Source of the DNA: Paenibacillus tundrae
Lineage (GTDB): Bacteria > Bacillota > Bacilli > Paenibacillales > Paenibacillaceae
Assembly: GCF_030812775.1 (NCBI RefSeq)
Contig: NZ_JAUSTI010000005.1
Coordinates: forward strand, 248,001 to 312,000
DNA length: 64,000 nt
Direction: 5' to 3'
Shown: one piece after another, positions 56,499 to 64,000 of the stretch
Layout of the letters: every line of letters begins with the position of its first letter
Numbering within the stretch: the stretch's first letter is position 1
The notes under the pieces: generated by a model
What the model saw: only the letters and a program-made list of their open reading frames with translations
Databases searched by the model: none
Told to the model about the DNA's origin: nothing
Translations under genes and position numbers: made by a program

Positions 56499-56840
56499 GT
56501 GAAGATTAGTAAACAAAATGCATCACATTATATATGGGGAAATCATTGTGATGGATGGCACTTGCTACAGAACGAAGGATTGAGCATCATCCATGAGCGA
56601 ATGCCAGCGGGAACAGTTGAGATTAGACATTATCACTCGGTTAGCCGACAATTTTTTTTCATTTTAAGTGGCATAGGCTATATGGAGCTCCAAGGTGAGG
56701 AATTCGAACTTGAAACGCATGAGGGAATAGAGATTCCTCCAGGCGAACCTCATCAGATGCAGAATCGAAGTGCAGCGGATGTTGAGTTCCTGGTCATCTC
56801 TCTGCCGGGTACACGCGGAGATCGTATCGAGTTAATTTAG
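56499..56840 (+). CDS. Cupin-domain protein
   Basis: This 113-residue protein is a single-domain cupin: HYHSVSRQFFFILSG near 43-57 and IPPGEPHQMQN near 77-87 hold the two conserved motifs with histidines that may bind a metal. Function is not specified; relatives act as mannose-6-phosphate isomerase-like or sensing proteins. GTG 56499 follows AGGGGG. It lies 119 bp before phoR but is probably a separate unit. Confidence 0.8.
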   Translation: MKISKQNASHYIWGNHCDGWHLLQNEGLSIIHERMPAGTVEIRHYHSVSRQFFFILSGIGYMELQGEEFELETHEGIEIPPGEPHQMQNRSAADVEFLVISLPGTRGDRIELI

Positions 56841-56959
56841 ATGGCGACCCATTGGAGAGCCCAGAGGTCAATTTTTGAACGGATAACGAACGGAAGTATA
56901 ATCGAGTACACGTATCAGAAGATGTACATTTGATAAATCAACAATAAAGGAAGAGATTG

Positions 56960-58789
56960 ATGAGACCATTTCGAGTTCGCCTCTCCATCATCATGATGGT
57001 TCTAATTGGTGTATCCGTTATTGTAGCGGGATATACGATGGGCAGAGTGTTTAAAACAACACATACCACAGCTTTGGAACAAACGATGGTGCGTGAGATT
57101 AATCTGTTAAAAGCAACATTTCCATTTCACGATGCAAGCGATCCGACATCTCCCGAGACTAGACAATATTATTCTGCGCGTGCACTTGAACTCGATCGGC
57201 TGACGGATTCCCGAGTAACCTTTATCAATAGAGATGGGACAGTCATCGGCGACTCGGAAAGTGATCCTGCCAATATGGATAACCATCTGGAACGTGAAGA
57301 GATAAAGGGAGCCATTGGAGATGGCTATGGTCAGGCAATACGATATAGTGAGACGTTAGGACAGGACATGCTCTATGTTGCACTTCCTGTCAATTCAGAT
57401 CAGAGTGACATGGTTGAAGTGCCTGGAGGTAAATTTGACGGTTATATACGTCTATCTATGAGCCTAGCGGCTGTAGATCAAGGACTTCAGCGTGGCTGGG
57501 TCATTACATTCACCGCACTTGGATTGCTATTTCTTATCGTAGCACTCGTCAGTTATCGTGTGGCACGCAGTTTAACCTCACCAATTGAGCATATCATCAA
57601 GGTCGCACATCGAATAACCAAATTAGAATATGACGCCAGAGTGGATGTCACACGCCGAGACGAGATTGGTCAGTTGGGGCTTGCGATTAACGGGATGGCC
57701 GATAGTCTTCAGACGCAACTCAAAACGATCCGTGATAATGAGGCGTTGCTACAAAGCGTACTTGCCAATATGACAGGCGGCATTGTCATGGTAGACGCAG
57801 GGCAGTCGATTGCATTGGTGAATCGAGAAGCAGAGCGGATGCTGGGTATTCAGGCTGCGCGAGTTACAGGTAGACCTTATGTAGAATTAAAGAAACACTA
57901 TGAGCTAACACGCTCTATTGAGGAGAGTGTTGCACTACAAGAACGAATGCATGAGGAAGTAAGCGTATTTAATCCAGAGGAACGATTGATTCGGATTGAT
58001 GGCGTGCCCATGACTGAAGACGATGGTAGTTACCGCGGGATGTTATTCCTTCTTCAGGATGTGACAGCAATTCGTAGGCTGGAGTCGATGCGAAGTGAGT
58101 TCGTAGCCAATGTATCTCATGAACTGAAAACACCTGTAGCAGCGGTAAAAGGATTTGCTGAAACGTTGTTAAGTGGTGGTGTGCAGGATAAGGAAACAGA
58201 ACGTTCATTCCTGAAAATCATCTATGATGAAGGGGATCGACTGAACCGACTAATTGGAGATATCCTGGAACTGTCCAAAATTGAATCCAAGCGTGCTCCA
58301 TTGCAATGTTCACCTGTTCACGTTCATTCCTTCTTCGAAATGGTTCTGGGAACACTGTCCACTGTGGCCGAGAAGAAACAGATCCGGATGCAGATGGTTG
58401 TCCCAGAGGAACTCTATATTGAGGCAGACGAGGATAAGATGAAACAGATCTTTATCAATCTATTGTCCAATGGCATCAACTACACACCTGAAGGTGGACG
58501 CGTGAAACTTCAAGTGACGGTAGAACGTGAGGATGATGAGGAGCAGGTCGTATTTGCGGTATCAGATACCGGCATAGGCATTCCGAAGAATGATTTGCCA
58601 AGGATTTTTGAACGTTTTTACCGTGTAGATAAAGGCAGATCACGTAATTCGGGTGGTACGGGACTTGGTTTGTCTATCGTAAAACACCTTGTTGAACTGC
58701 ATCACGGCAAACTTTCCGTAGAAAGTGAACTCGGTCTTGGAACAACATTTCGTGTGATTCTTCCGTTAATTCAAGATGAAGAAGTATAG
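56960..58789 (+). CDS. phoR: Phosphate sensor histidine kinase PhoR
   Basis: This 609-residue kinase has TM1 near 8-28, an extracytoplasmic PAS-like sensor (30-170), TM2 near 178-198, HAMP, a PAS domain around 245-360, and a kinase core with the phosphorylated His 387 in VSHELKTP, N box NGINYTPEG, G1 DTGIGIP, F box and G2 GGTGLGLSIV. Layout matches B. subtilis PhoR. In Bacillus phoP precedes phoR; here phoR comes first and phoP starts 164 bp later from its own Pho-box promoter. ATG 56960 after AAAGGAAGA. Confidence 0.92.
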   Translation: MRPFRVRLSIIMMVLIGVSVIVAGYTMGRVFKTTHTTALEQTMVREINLLKATFPFHDASDPTSPETRQYYSARALELDRLTDSRVTFINRDGTVIGDSESDPANMDNHLEREEIKGAIGDGYGQAIRYSETLGQDMLYVALPVNSDQSDMVEVPGGKFDGYIRLSMSLAAVDQGLQRGWVITFTALGLLFLIVALVSYRVARSLTSPIEHIIKVAHRITKLEYDARVDVTRRDEIGQLGLAINGMADSLQTQLKTIRDNEALLQSVLANMTGGIVMVDAGQSIALVNREAERMLGIQAARVTGRPYVELKKHYELTRSIEESVALQERMHEEVSVFNPEERLIRIDGVPMTEDDGSYRGMLFLLQDVTAIRRLESMRSEFVANVSHELKTPVAAVKGFAETLLSGGVQDKETERSFLKIIYDEGDRLNRLIGDILELSKIESKRAPLQCSPVHVHSFFEMVLGTLSTVAEKKQIRMQMVVPEELYIEADEDKMKQIFINLLSNGINYTPEGGRVKLQVTVEREDDEEQVVFAVSDTGIGIPKNDLPRIFERFYRVDKGRSRNSGGTGLGLSIVKHLVELHHGKLSVESELGLGTTFRVILPLIQDEEV

Positions 58790-58825
58790 GCCTCGGGAAG
58801 TGAATTGTAAAAAGGTGTGCTTTTC

Positions 58826-58857
58826 TTTACACTAAGTTAACAAATGGGTGCTATGAT
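58826..58857 (+). promoter_or_regulatory. PhoP box and -10 of the phoP promoter
   Basis: TTTACA (58826-58831) and TTAACA (58837-58842) are direct repeats at 11-bp spacing, matching the PhoP box TTAACA-5-TTAACA. TATGAT (58852-58857) lies 9 bp downstream as the -10. This indicates positive autoregulation of phoP. Confidence 0.7.
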
Positions 58858-58953
58858 AGGAAATGTGTTGTGGCTATAGAACAACTATAATAGGTGAGAT
58901 TGTTCTCATAGTTGGTATGTTTGAACGCGCACTATAAGGAGAGAAGGGGTATC

Positions 58954-59682
58954 ATGGCACAGCGTTTGCTTGTAATTGAAGACGAACCTACATTATCAAG
59001 ATTACTTACGTATAACCTTACACAGGAAGGCTATGATGTAACAGCGGAGGATCACGGATCTTCTGGATATGATCGAGCATTATCCCAGGAATTCGACCTG
59101 ATATTGCTAGATTTGATGTTGCCAGGAATGAACGGTCTAGACATTCTGAACAAATTAAGAGTTCAAGGTGTAACCACGCCGGTGATCATTCTGACAGCCA
59201 AAACCGGTGAAGCTGAGGTTGTACAAGGTCTGAAATCAGGAGCAGATGATTATATCACGAAGCCATTTGGCGTATCGGAATTGCTCGCCAGAGTAGACGC
59301 AGTGTTAAGACGATATTCCAACGGTGAGGACTTGCCCCAACCTGAGGACAAAGAAGGCTCCCGAATTGTATTGGGTGAATTGGAGATTTATCCTTTGAAG
59401 TATGAAGTAACACTTGGTGGACAGTCCATTAGTTTGCGGCCGAAGGAGTTCGAAGTACTTCTCTATCTTGCGAAGAAACCGGGCGTTGTGCTCACTCGCG
59501 ATGATCTGATGAATGCAGTCTGGGGCTTCGATTATATCGGAGGTCAACGTACAGTCGATGTTCACGTAAGCTCATTGCGGAAAAAGTTAGAGTTAGATCC
59601 AGAATCGGTTCACATTGATTCGATTCGTGGTGTAGGTTATAAATTGGTTGTAAAAAGAAAAACTCCCCATCATTCGAGTTAA
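58954..59682 (+). CDS. phoP: Phosphate response regulator PhoP
   Basis: This 242-residue OmpR-type regulator has a receiver domain with acidic pocket EDE at 9-11, phospho-acceptor Asp 53 in LLDLMLPG, and Lys in ITKPFG near 105, followed by a winged helix with RPKEFEVLLYLAKKPG and a final VRGVGYKL-type strand (IRGVGYKLV). It activates and represses genes under phosphate shortage. I choose ATG 58954 after AAGGAGAGAAGGGG. A terminator overlaps its 3' end. Confidence 0.95.
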   Translation: MAQRLLVIEDEPTLSRLLTYNLTQEGYDVTAEDHGSSGYDRALSQEFDLILLDLMLPGMNGLDILNKLRVQGVTTPVIILTAKTGEAEVVQGLKSGADDYITKPFGVSELLARVDAVLRRYSNGEDLPQPEDKEGSRIVLGELEIYPLKYEVTLGGQSISLRPKEFEVLLYLAKKPGVVLTRDDLMNAVWGFDYIGGQRTVDVHVSSLRKKLELDPESVHIDSIRGVGYKLVVKRKTPHHSS

Positions 59683-59705
59683 CGATGATTGGGGAGTTTT
59701 TTTTA
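59658..59705 (+). terminator. Terminator after phoP
   Basis: AAACTCCCCATCAT pairs with ATGATTGGGGAGTTT across the phoP stop codon, followed by nine T. Confidence 0.85.
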
Positions 59706-59833
59706 CATTGATTTTACATAAAGAATTATTTTCCTTCATGAATGAAGAGTAGCATAAATTCGAATGATTGATACTTTATACCTACATAATGCACCGCAGG
59801 ATGGAGTTCATACGTAAAGGAGAATGCGCATTT

Positions 59834-61015
59834 ATGCCTATGTTGCTTGAAGCGAGACAACTTGACTTGTCCGAACAAGACAGTCGTGTACAAGAGAACA
59901 TAACCGAGTTGAAGGAAGTTCAAAATTCTGAAAACACACTTCTTAAGCATCCGTTATCGATTCGTGATTATTGCCGAGAAGTTCCGGTTGTACATGTACA
60001 TACCACTTGTGGGGAAGCGGCTAGTATGTTAAATGCAAATGAGGCCTATCCATGTATCGTAATGTGTGATGAACAGATGAAGCCGCTTGGTTTGTTAATG
60101 AGGGAGACGTTGTATCGACTCCTTAATGGACGTTTTGCAGCAGATTTATTTTATCGTAAGGCAGTTCAACATGTCGTGGATTCATTGCCGGTTATTGTGG
60201 ACGTTTCAGCAGATGCACCAAGCATTATTGATATTGCGTTGAAGCGAGAAGAGCAGCACTTTTATGATTGTATCCTGGTTACAGAAGAGGACAAGCTACT
60301 AGGCGTCTTAACCATGCGGGATATGATGTTTCTATCACGGAAGTTGCAGCATCAGGCAAGTGAGGAGCGTATACGAACGATCACCGAATCAAGACAAGAG
60401 ATTGCCCGCATTAACGAATCGGTTACAAGTTTAGTCCATGCTGCGGGACAAGCGGGAGAAGAAGCACAGCGAATTATGCATCTATCCGAGGATGGAGAAC
60501 GTAGCCTTACACAAGTCGAAACGTCGTACCAGCGGGTCTACCGGCATATGGAGGGGCAGCGTCAGCATACAAATGTAATGTTGGACTCTATTCAAACTGG
60601 TGCAGGGATGGCAGGTTCTATCCGTTCCTTGGCAGATCAGAGTGCTCTGCTTGCTATGAATGCTTCTATTGAAGCTGCTCATGCAGGAGAATATGGTCGC
60701 GGATTCCAAGTGGTAGCCGGTGAAATTCGCTTGCTTGCCAAGCAGACTCGTGAGGTAGCAGGGAATATGTCTTCTTTGCTTGAAGGTATCGGTGACCTGA
60801 CGAAACAAACCGTAGAATCGATCCGGGCAAGTGCCGCGGAGATTGATGACAGCTCAACACACGTTACTGCTGGAGAGTTAGCTTTCAGAGAGTTGAACAG
60901 TGCTGTTGCAGGAATGTCTCGTATTGCAGAGGGTATAGCTTCGGAGGGAGAGAAGGCGGCAGATATGGCTTTACATATCCGTACCCAGTTGAAAGAGATG
61001 GCTCGTTCTGATTAA
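59834..61015 (+). CDS. Soluble chemoreceptor with N-terminal CBS pair
   Basis: This roughly 393-residue protein has two CBS domains (about 45-185; ILVTEEDKLLGVLTMRDM in the second), then a methyl-accepting signalling domain with LADQSALLAMNASIEAAHAG and EYGRGFQVVAGEIRLLAK, the conserved tip that contacts CheA/CheW. There is no transmembrane segment or HAMP. CBS pairs usually bind AMP, ATP or related nucleotides, so it may signal energy status to the chemotaxis system. I choose ATG 59834; AAAGGAGA is 11 nt upstream, which is long. It sits between phoP and pstB; whether it is phosphate-regulated is open. Confidence 0.85.
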   Translation: MPMLLEARQLDLSEQDSRVQENITELKEVQNSENTLLKHPLSIRDYCREVPVVHVHTTCGEAASMLNANEAYPCIVMCDEQMKPLGLLMRETLYRLLNGRFAADLFYRKAVQHVVDSLPVIVDVSADAPSIIDIALKREEQHFYDCILVTEEDKLLGVLTMRDMMFLSRKLQHQASEERIRTITESRQEIARINESVTSLVHAAGQAGEEAQRIMHLSEDGERSLTQVETSYQRVYRHMEGQRQHTNVMLDSIQTGAGMAGSIRSLADQSALLAMNASIEAAHAGEYGRGFQVVAGEIRLLAKQTREVAGNMSSLLEGIGDLTKQTVESIRASAAEIDDSSTHVTAGELAFRELNSAVAGMSRIAEGIASEGEKAADMALHIRTQLKEMARSD

Positions 61016-61114
61016 CCACTTCATCTTACCAAATTTTAAACCTAATTAATGCATATAAAGGCATCCATCGTTGCTGTGATTTAACCCCAAGGATCATGGC
61101 GAAGAAGATGTCTT

Positions 61115-61168
61115 TTTACATTCCGTTAACATGAAAGTGATACGGTTTTTACAATGGGAAGGTAGGAT
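61115..61168 (+). promoter_or_regulatory. PhoP box array and -10 upstream of pstB-phoU
   Basis: TTTACA (61115), TTAACA (61126) and TTTACA (61148) lie on one 11-bp lattice, with a degraded repeat GTGATA at 61137. TAGGAT (61163-61168) follows the last box by 9 bp, the same spacing as at phoP. About 95 bp before the pstB start. The rest of 61016-61263 is non-coding. Confidence 0.75.
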
Positions 61169-61263
61169 GTTAAGGATGGCCAACAAGCTTGTTCTGATCA
61201 TAGTGATTGGACATCAACGTAAAGGGACTAAATTTCCCTGCAGCGAAGGAGAAGTGAGCATCC

Positions 61264-62019
61264 ATGAAAGACCTCATTCATATTGATAAACTTAATTTAT
61301 ACTATGATACGCATCATGCGCTTAAAAATATATCGATGGATTTGCCGGAGCGAACGGTTACTGCGTTTATTGGTCCATCGGGTTGTGGTAAATCCACATT
61401 GCTCCGTACATTGAATCGGATGAATGACATGATTCCAGGCGTTCGCGTGGAAGGACAAGTAATGCTGGACGGCTCGGATATCTACAGCAACGAGATCGAA
61501 GTCGAAACGTTGCGCAAGCGAGTGGGCATGGTATTCCAGCAGCCGAATCCTTTTCCAAAATCAATCTACGATAACGTAGCTTACGGCCCACGTCTGCATG
61601 GGGTAACGCAGAAAGCTGAGCTGGATCAATTGGTGGAGCAAAGTTTAACACATGCTGCCCTGTGGGACGAAGTGAAGGATGTACTCAAAAAGTCAGCACT
61701 AAGCCTATCTGGTGGTCAACAGCAGCGTCTATGTATTGCACGTGCACTTGCTGTTCAGCCTGACGTATTACTTATGGACGAAGCAACCTCAGCCCTCGAT
61801 CCAATCTCTACGCTTAAAATAGAGGAGCTTGTTAAGGAACTGCATAATAAATATACGATTGTTATGGTAACCCATAACATGCATCAGGCCGCGCGGGTAT
61901 CCGGTCGTACGGTATTTTTCCTGAATGGTGAAGTGGTAGAGGCTGCGGATACCGAGACATTATTCTCCACACCGCAGGATTCCCGAACCGAGGATTATAT
62001 ATCCGGAAGGTTCGGTTAA
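61264..62019 (+). CDS. pstB: Phosphate ABC transporter ATPase PstB
   Basis: This 251-residue ATPase has Walker [10 protein letters not shown] near 37-45, the signature [15 protein letters not shown] near 149 and Walker [13 protein letters not shown] near 172. It resembles PstB in length and in the [14 protein letters not shown] segment. It powers high-affinity phosphate uptake with PstC/PstA permeases and PstS. ATG 61264 follows GAAGGAG. pstS, pstC and pstA are not in this window. Confidence 0.93.
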   Translation: MKDLIHIDKLNLYYDTHHALKNISMDLPERTVTAFIGPSGCGKSTLLRTLNRMNDMIPGVRVEGQVMLDGSDIYSNEIEVETLRKRVGMVFQQPNPFPKSIYDNVAYGPRLHGVTQKAELDQLVEQSLTHAALWDEVKDVLKKSALSLSGGQQQRLCIARALAVQPDVLLMDEATSALDPISTLKIEELVKELHNKYTIVMVTHNMHQAARVSGRTVFFLNGEVVEAADTETLFSTPQDSRTEDYISGRFG

Positions 62020-62078
62020 GTAAGCTGATTGAATGTTCCCGGCATATCCGGAGATGATGGACGAGGGGGATGGAACCT

Positions 62079-62738
62079 ATGATTCAAAGAAAAGAATTTG
62101 ATCAAGAGCTCGAGGAATTGCGTACATTGCTTCGTGAGATGGGCGAGCACGTAGGAACAGCATTGGATGGTGCAATCGAGAGTCTACAGACACTAGACGT
62201 GGATAAAGCTCAGGTCATCATCAAGAATGATGCGAATCTGAATGCGCTGGAAGACAAAATTATGGAACTTGGTTCCAAGCTCATTATTACACAACAGCCG
62301 GTTGCCAAGGATTTACGCCGCATTATCGTTGCTTTCAAAATCTCCAGTGATCTTGAGCGCATGGGTGATCTTGCATTGGATGTAGCCAAAGTGACACTTC
62401 GTATGGAAGGTCAAGAGTTAATTAAACCCCTTGTTGATATTCCGAGAATGGCTGAAATCGTGAAGGTAATGATCGATGAAGCGATTGAATCCTTCCTGAA
62501 GGAAAACACGGATCTGGCTTACAAAATGGCTCAGACTGATGATCAAGTTGACCAACTGTACAGCCACATGATCAGTGATCTATATACCTTCATGACAGAT
62601 CATCCGAACCGGGCTTCACAAGCGATGCTGTTGATGATGGTAGGTCGCTACATTGAGCGTATCGGTGACCACGCAACTAACATTGGCGAGAGCACGGTAT
62701 ATCTGGTGACGGGTAAACGTCCGGATCTGAACCAGTAA
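62079..62738 (+). CDS. phoU: Phosphate transport regulator PhoU
   Basis: This 219-residue all-helical protein has the tandem three-helix PhoU repeats, with KDLRRIIVAFKISSDLERMGD and RYIERIGDHATNIGE, metal-binding motifs E/DxxxD of both repeats. It links transporter status to PhoR activity and limits phosphate uptake. I choose ATG 62079, 9 nt after GAGGGGG; ATG 62070 directly abuts that site. It forms one transcript with pstB. Confidence 0.94.
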   Translation: MIQRKEFDQELEELRTLLREMGEHVGTALDGAIESLQTLDVDKAQVIIKNDANLNALEDKIMELGSKLIITQQPVAKDLRRIIVAFKISSDLERMGDLALDVAKVTLRMEGQELIKPLVDIPRMAEIVKVMIDEAIESFLKENTDLAYKMAQTDDQVDQLYSHMISDLYTFMTDHPNRASQAMLLMMVGRYIERIGDHATNIGESTVYLVTGKRPDLNQ

Positions 62739-62790
62739 TTGTAATTTATAAGCATACGTTTGGAATTGGGGACTTACATGCACGGAATGA

Positions 62791-62847
62791 AGGAACTTTC
62801 TCAGGACGCCTATTCATATAGGTTGTTCAAGGGAAGTTCCTTTTTTG
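62791..62847 (+). terminator. Terminator after phoU
   Basis: GGAACTT (62792-62798) pairs with AAGTTCC (62834-62840), with an inner CCTAT/ATAGG stem, followed by six T. Confidence 0.8.
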
Positions 62848-62924
62848 TTGTTGCAGGTGTGTATGGTATCATGAGAGTAGATATAGAATCTGAAGTGTGA
62901 CCATATGATACGTGAGGTGCTGGA

Positions 62925-64000
62925 ATGGACAAGTTTATTCTCATAGATGGAAATAGCATTATATATAGGGCGTTTTTTGCAATGCCGCCGTTGACCAATT
63001 CAAAAGGATTACACACCAATGCGGTTTATGGGTTCACCACAATGCTGTTAAGGCTACTTGAAGAGCATAAGCCGACACATGTGATGGTGGCATTTGATGC
63101 GGGCAAGGTGACTTTCCGTCACGAAGGATATCAGGAGTACAAGGGTGGACGCGAGAAAACACCAACTGAATTGTCGGAACAGTTCCCATTGCTCAAAGAA
63201 TTGCTGCGAGGATTCGGCATTGCACAGTTTGAGCTTGAAGGATTCGAAGCGGATGACATCATCGGAACGTTGACCAAACGTGCTGATGAAGCAGGAAGAC
63301 AGGTGCTTGTTGTATCGGGTGACAAGGACATGCTACAGCTTGCCTCTGACCATGTTCATATCGGGCTAACACGCAAAGGTGTAACGGATATTGAATTGTA
63401 TGACCCTGCCCAGATTAAGGAGCGTTATGGCTTGACTCCATTGCAGATTATTGATCTGAAGGGTCTGATGGGCGATACGTCTGATAACATTCCAGGCATT
63501 CCTGGAGTGGGAGAGAAGACAGCATTAAAGCTGTTGCATCAGTTCGGTACCGTAGAGGATGTACTAAATGGCACAGCCGAGCTGAAAGGTAAAATGAAAG
63601 AAAAGATCGAAGCTCACGCTGAAGATGCTCGGATGAGTAAGCAGCTAGCTACGATCCATCGCGAGGTTCCATTGGAGCAGACGTGGGAAGATATGCAATT
63701 TGCAGGCTTACAGGAAGAGACAGCAGGGCCAGCACTGGCGAAGCTAGAATTCAAGTCATTGCTTGAACGTCTGAACTTCAGTGGCAAGGTAGACGCAGTA
63801 GAAGTTGTACCAGCGGCTGAGGTCAATTCTACGATTGCTACAGAGGAAACAATTGAAGACCTATTTGCCTCGCTCGAAACCATTGATGTTATACATGTGG
63901 AAACGCACGGTGACAATCCGCATCAGGCGGAATTGGTTGGGATCGCGTTAGGTTCAAGCGAAGAATACATCTTCTTGTCTCCCGAACTGCTTCAATCGAA
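62925..64000 (+). CDS. polA: DNA polymerase I, N-terminal part (truncated by window end)
   Basis: The open frame runs from ATG 62925 (after GAGGTG) to the window edge, about 358 codons with no stop. The N-terminus is the 5'-3' exonuclease domain of Pol I: FILIDGNSIIYRAFFAMPPL, then EGFEADDIIGTL near 105 and GLMGDTSDNIPGIPGVG near 182-198, with the acidic metal ligands. After about residue 290 the 3'-5' exonuclease-like domain begins. It removes RNA primers and fills gaps. Full length would be about 890 residues. The gene is complete in sequence on its 5' side. Confidence 0.95.
   Translation, partial: MDKFILIDGNSIIYRAFFAMPPLTNSKGLHTNAVYGFTTMLLRLLEEHKPTHVMVAFDAGKVTFRHEGYQEYKGGREKTPTELSEQFPLLKELLRGFGIAQFELEGFEADDIIGTLTKRADEAGRQVLVVSGDKDMLQLASDHVHIGLTRKGVTDIELYDPAQIKERYGLTPLQIIDLKGLMGDTSDNIPGIPGVGEKTALKLLHQFGTVEDVLNGTAELKGKMKEKIEAHAEDARMSKQLATIHREVPLEQTWEDMQFAGLQEETAGPALAKLEFKSLLERLNFSGKVDAVEVVPAAEVNSTIATEETIEDLFASLETIDVIHVETHGDNPHQAELVGIALGSSEEYIFLSPELLQS

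Noticed and set aside
58852-58857. TTAACA as a -35 hexamer of the phoP promoter
   Set aside because: The 9-bp distance to TATGAT is too short; the repeat is better explained as a PhoP box.

Overview
The window is a chromosomal segment of a spore-forming Firmicute, most probably a Paenibacillus. Evidence for this is the conserved blocks ytoI/ytpI/ytrI/ytrH/dnaE, accD-accA-pyk, fxsA/ytvI/citZ-icd-mdh and phoR/phoP/pstB/phoU/polA, plus spore genes (cotJABC, an exosporium-like collagen protein, five YheC/YheD proteins, ytrH, ytrI, ytvI), a CUT1 sugar transporter paired with YesM/YesN-type regulators, and frequent TTG/GTG starts behind strong Shine-Dalgarno sites. Species is inference only. No rRNA, tRNA, CRISPR array or intact mobile element was seen. 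All functions are read from sequence patterns; no database search was run.

Layout. 1-5.4 kb: an HD-GYP c-di-GMP phosphodiesterase, radical SAM YfkAB, a CNNM/CorC-type Mg2+ exporter homologue and the cotJABC operon. 5.4-8.1 kb: a decayed small ORF, a collagen-like protein with 81-bp repeats, and a frameshifted prophage remnant (ParB-like N-domain joined to terminase large subunit). 8.1-9 kb: two small genes. 9-12.7 kb, minus strand: a four-gene locus with two promoters that encodes a TPP enzyme, a carboxymuconolactone-decarboxylase-like protein, a STAS-like protein and a ketosynthase-III-like protein lacking two of its three usual catalytic residues; this is the best candidate here for an undescribed pathway. 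13-17 kb: an oxidoreductase, a CHASE3 chemoreceptor and a HAD phosphatase.

17-26.2 kb: an uptake and breakdown locus for unsaturated uronate oligosaccharides: two permeases, histidine kinase, AraC-type response regulator, binding lipoprotein, KdgF-like cupin and a heparinase II/III-family lyase without signal peptide. 26.3-32.7 kb, minus strand: five tandem ATP-grasp YheC/YheD paralogues, with yheA divergent. 33-41 kb: ytoI, ytpI, ytrI, ytrH and a dnaE carrying two low-complexity insertions.

41-53 kb: lipid and central carbon metabolism (PgpA-like, accD, accA, pyk, thioesterase, fxsA, ytvI, citZ, icd, mdh, a membrane protein). The expected pfkA is absent between accA and pyk. 53-56.9 kb: a membrane GGDEF protein, an SDR and a cupin. 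57-64 kb: phosphate control, with phoR before phoP (reverse of the Bacillus order), a soluble CBS-chemoreceptor fusion, pstB-phoU without pstSCA, and the 5' part of polA, which runs off the window. PhoP-box repeats of 11-bp period precede both phoP and pstB, each 9 bp upstream of a candidate -10 hexamer.
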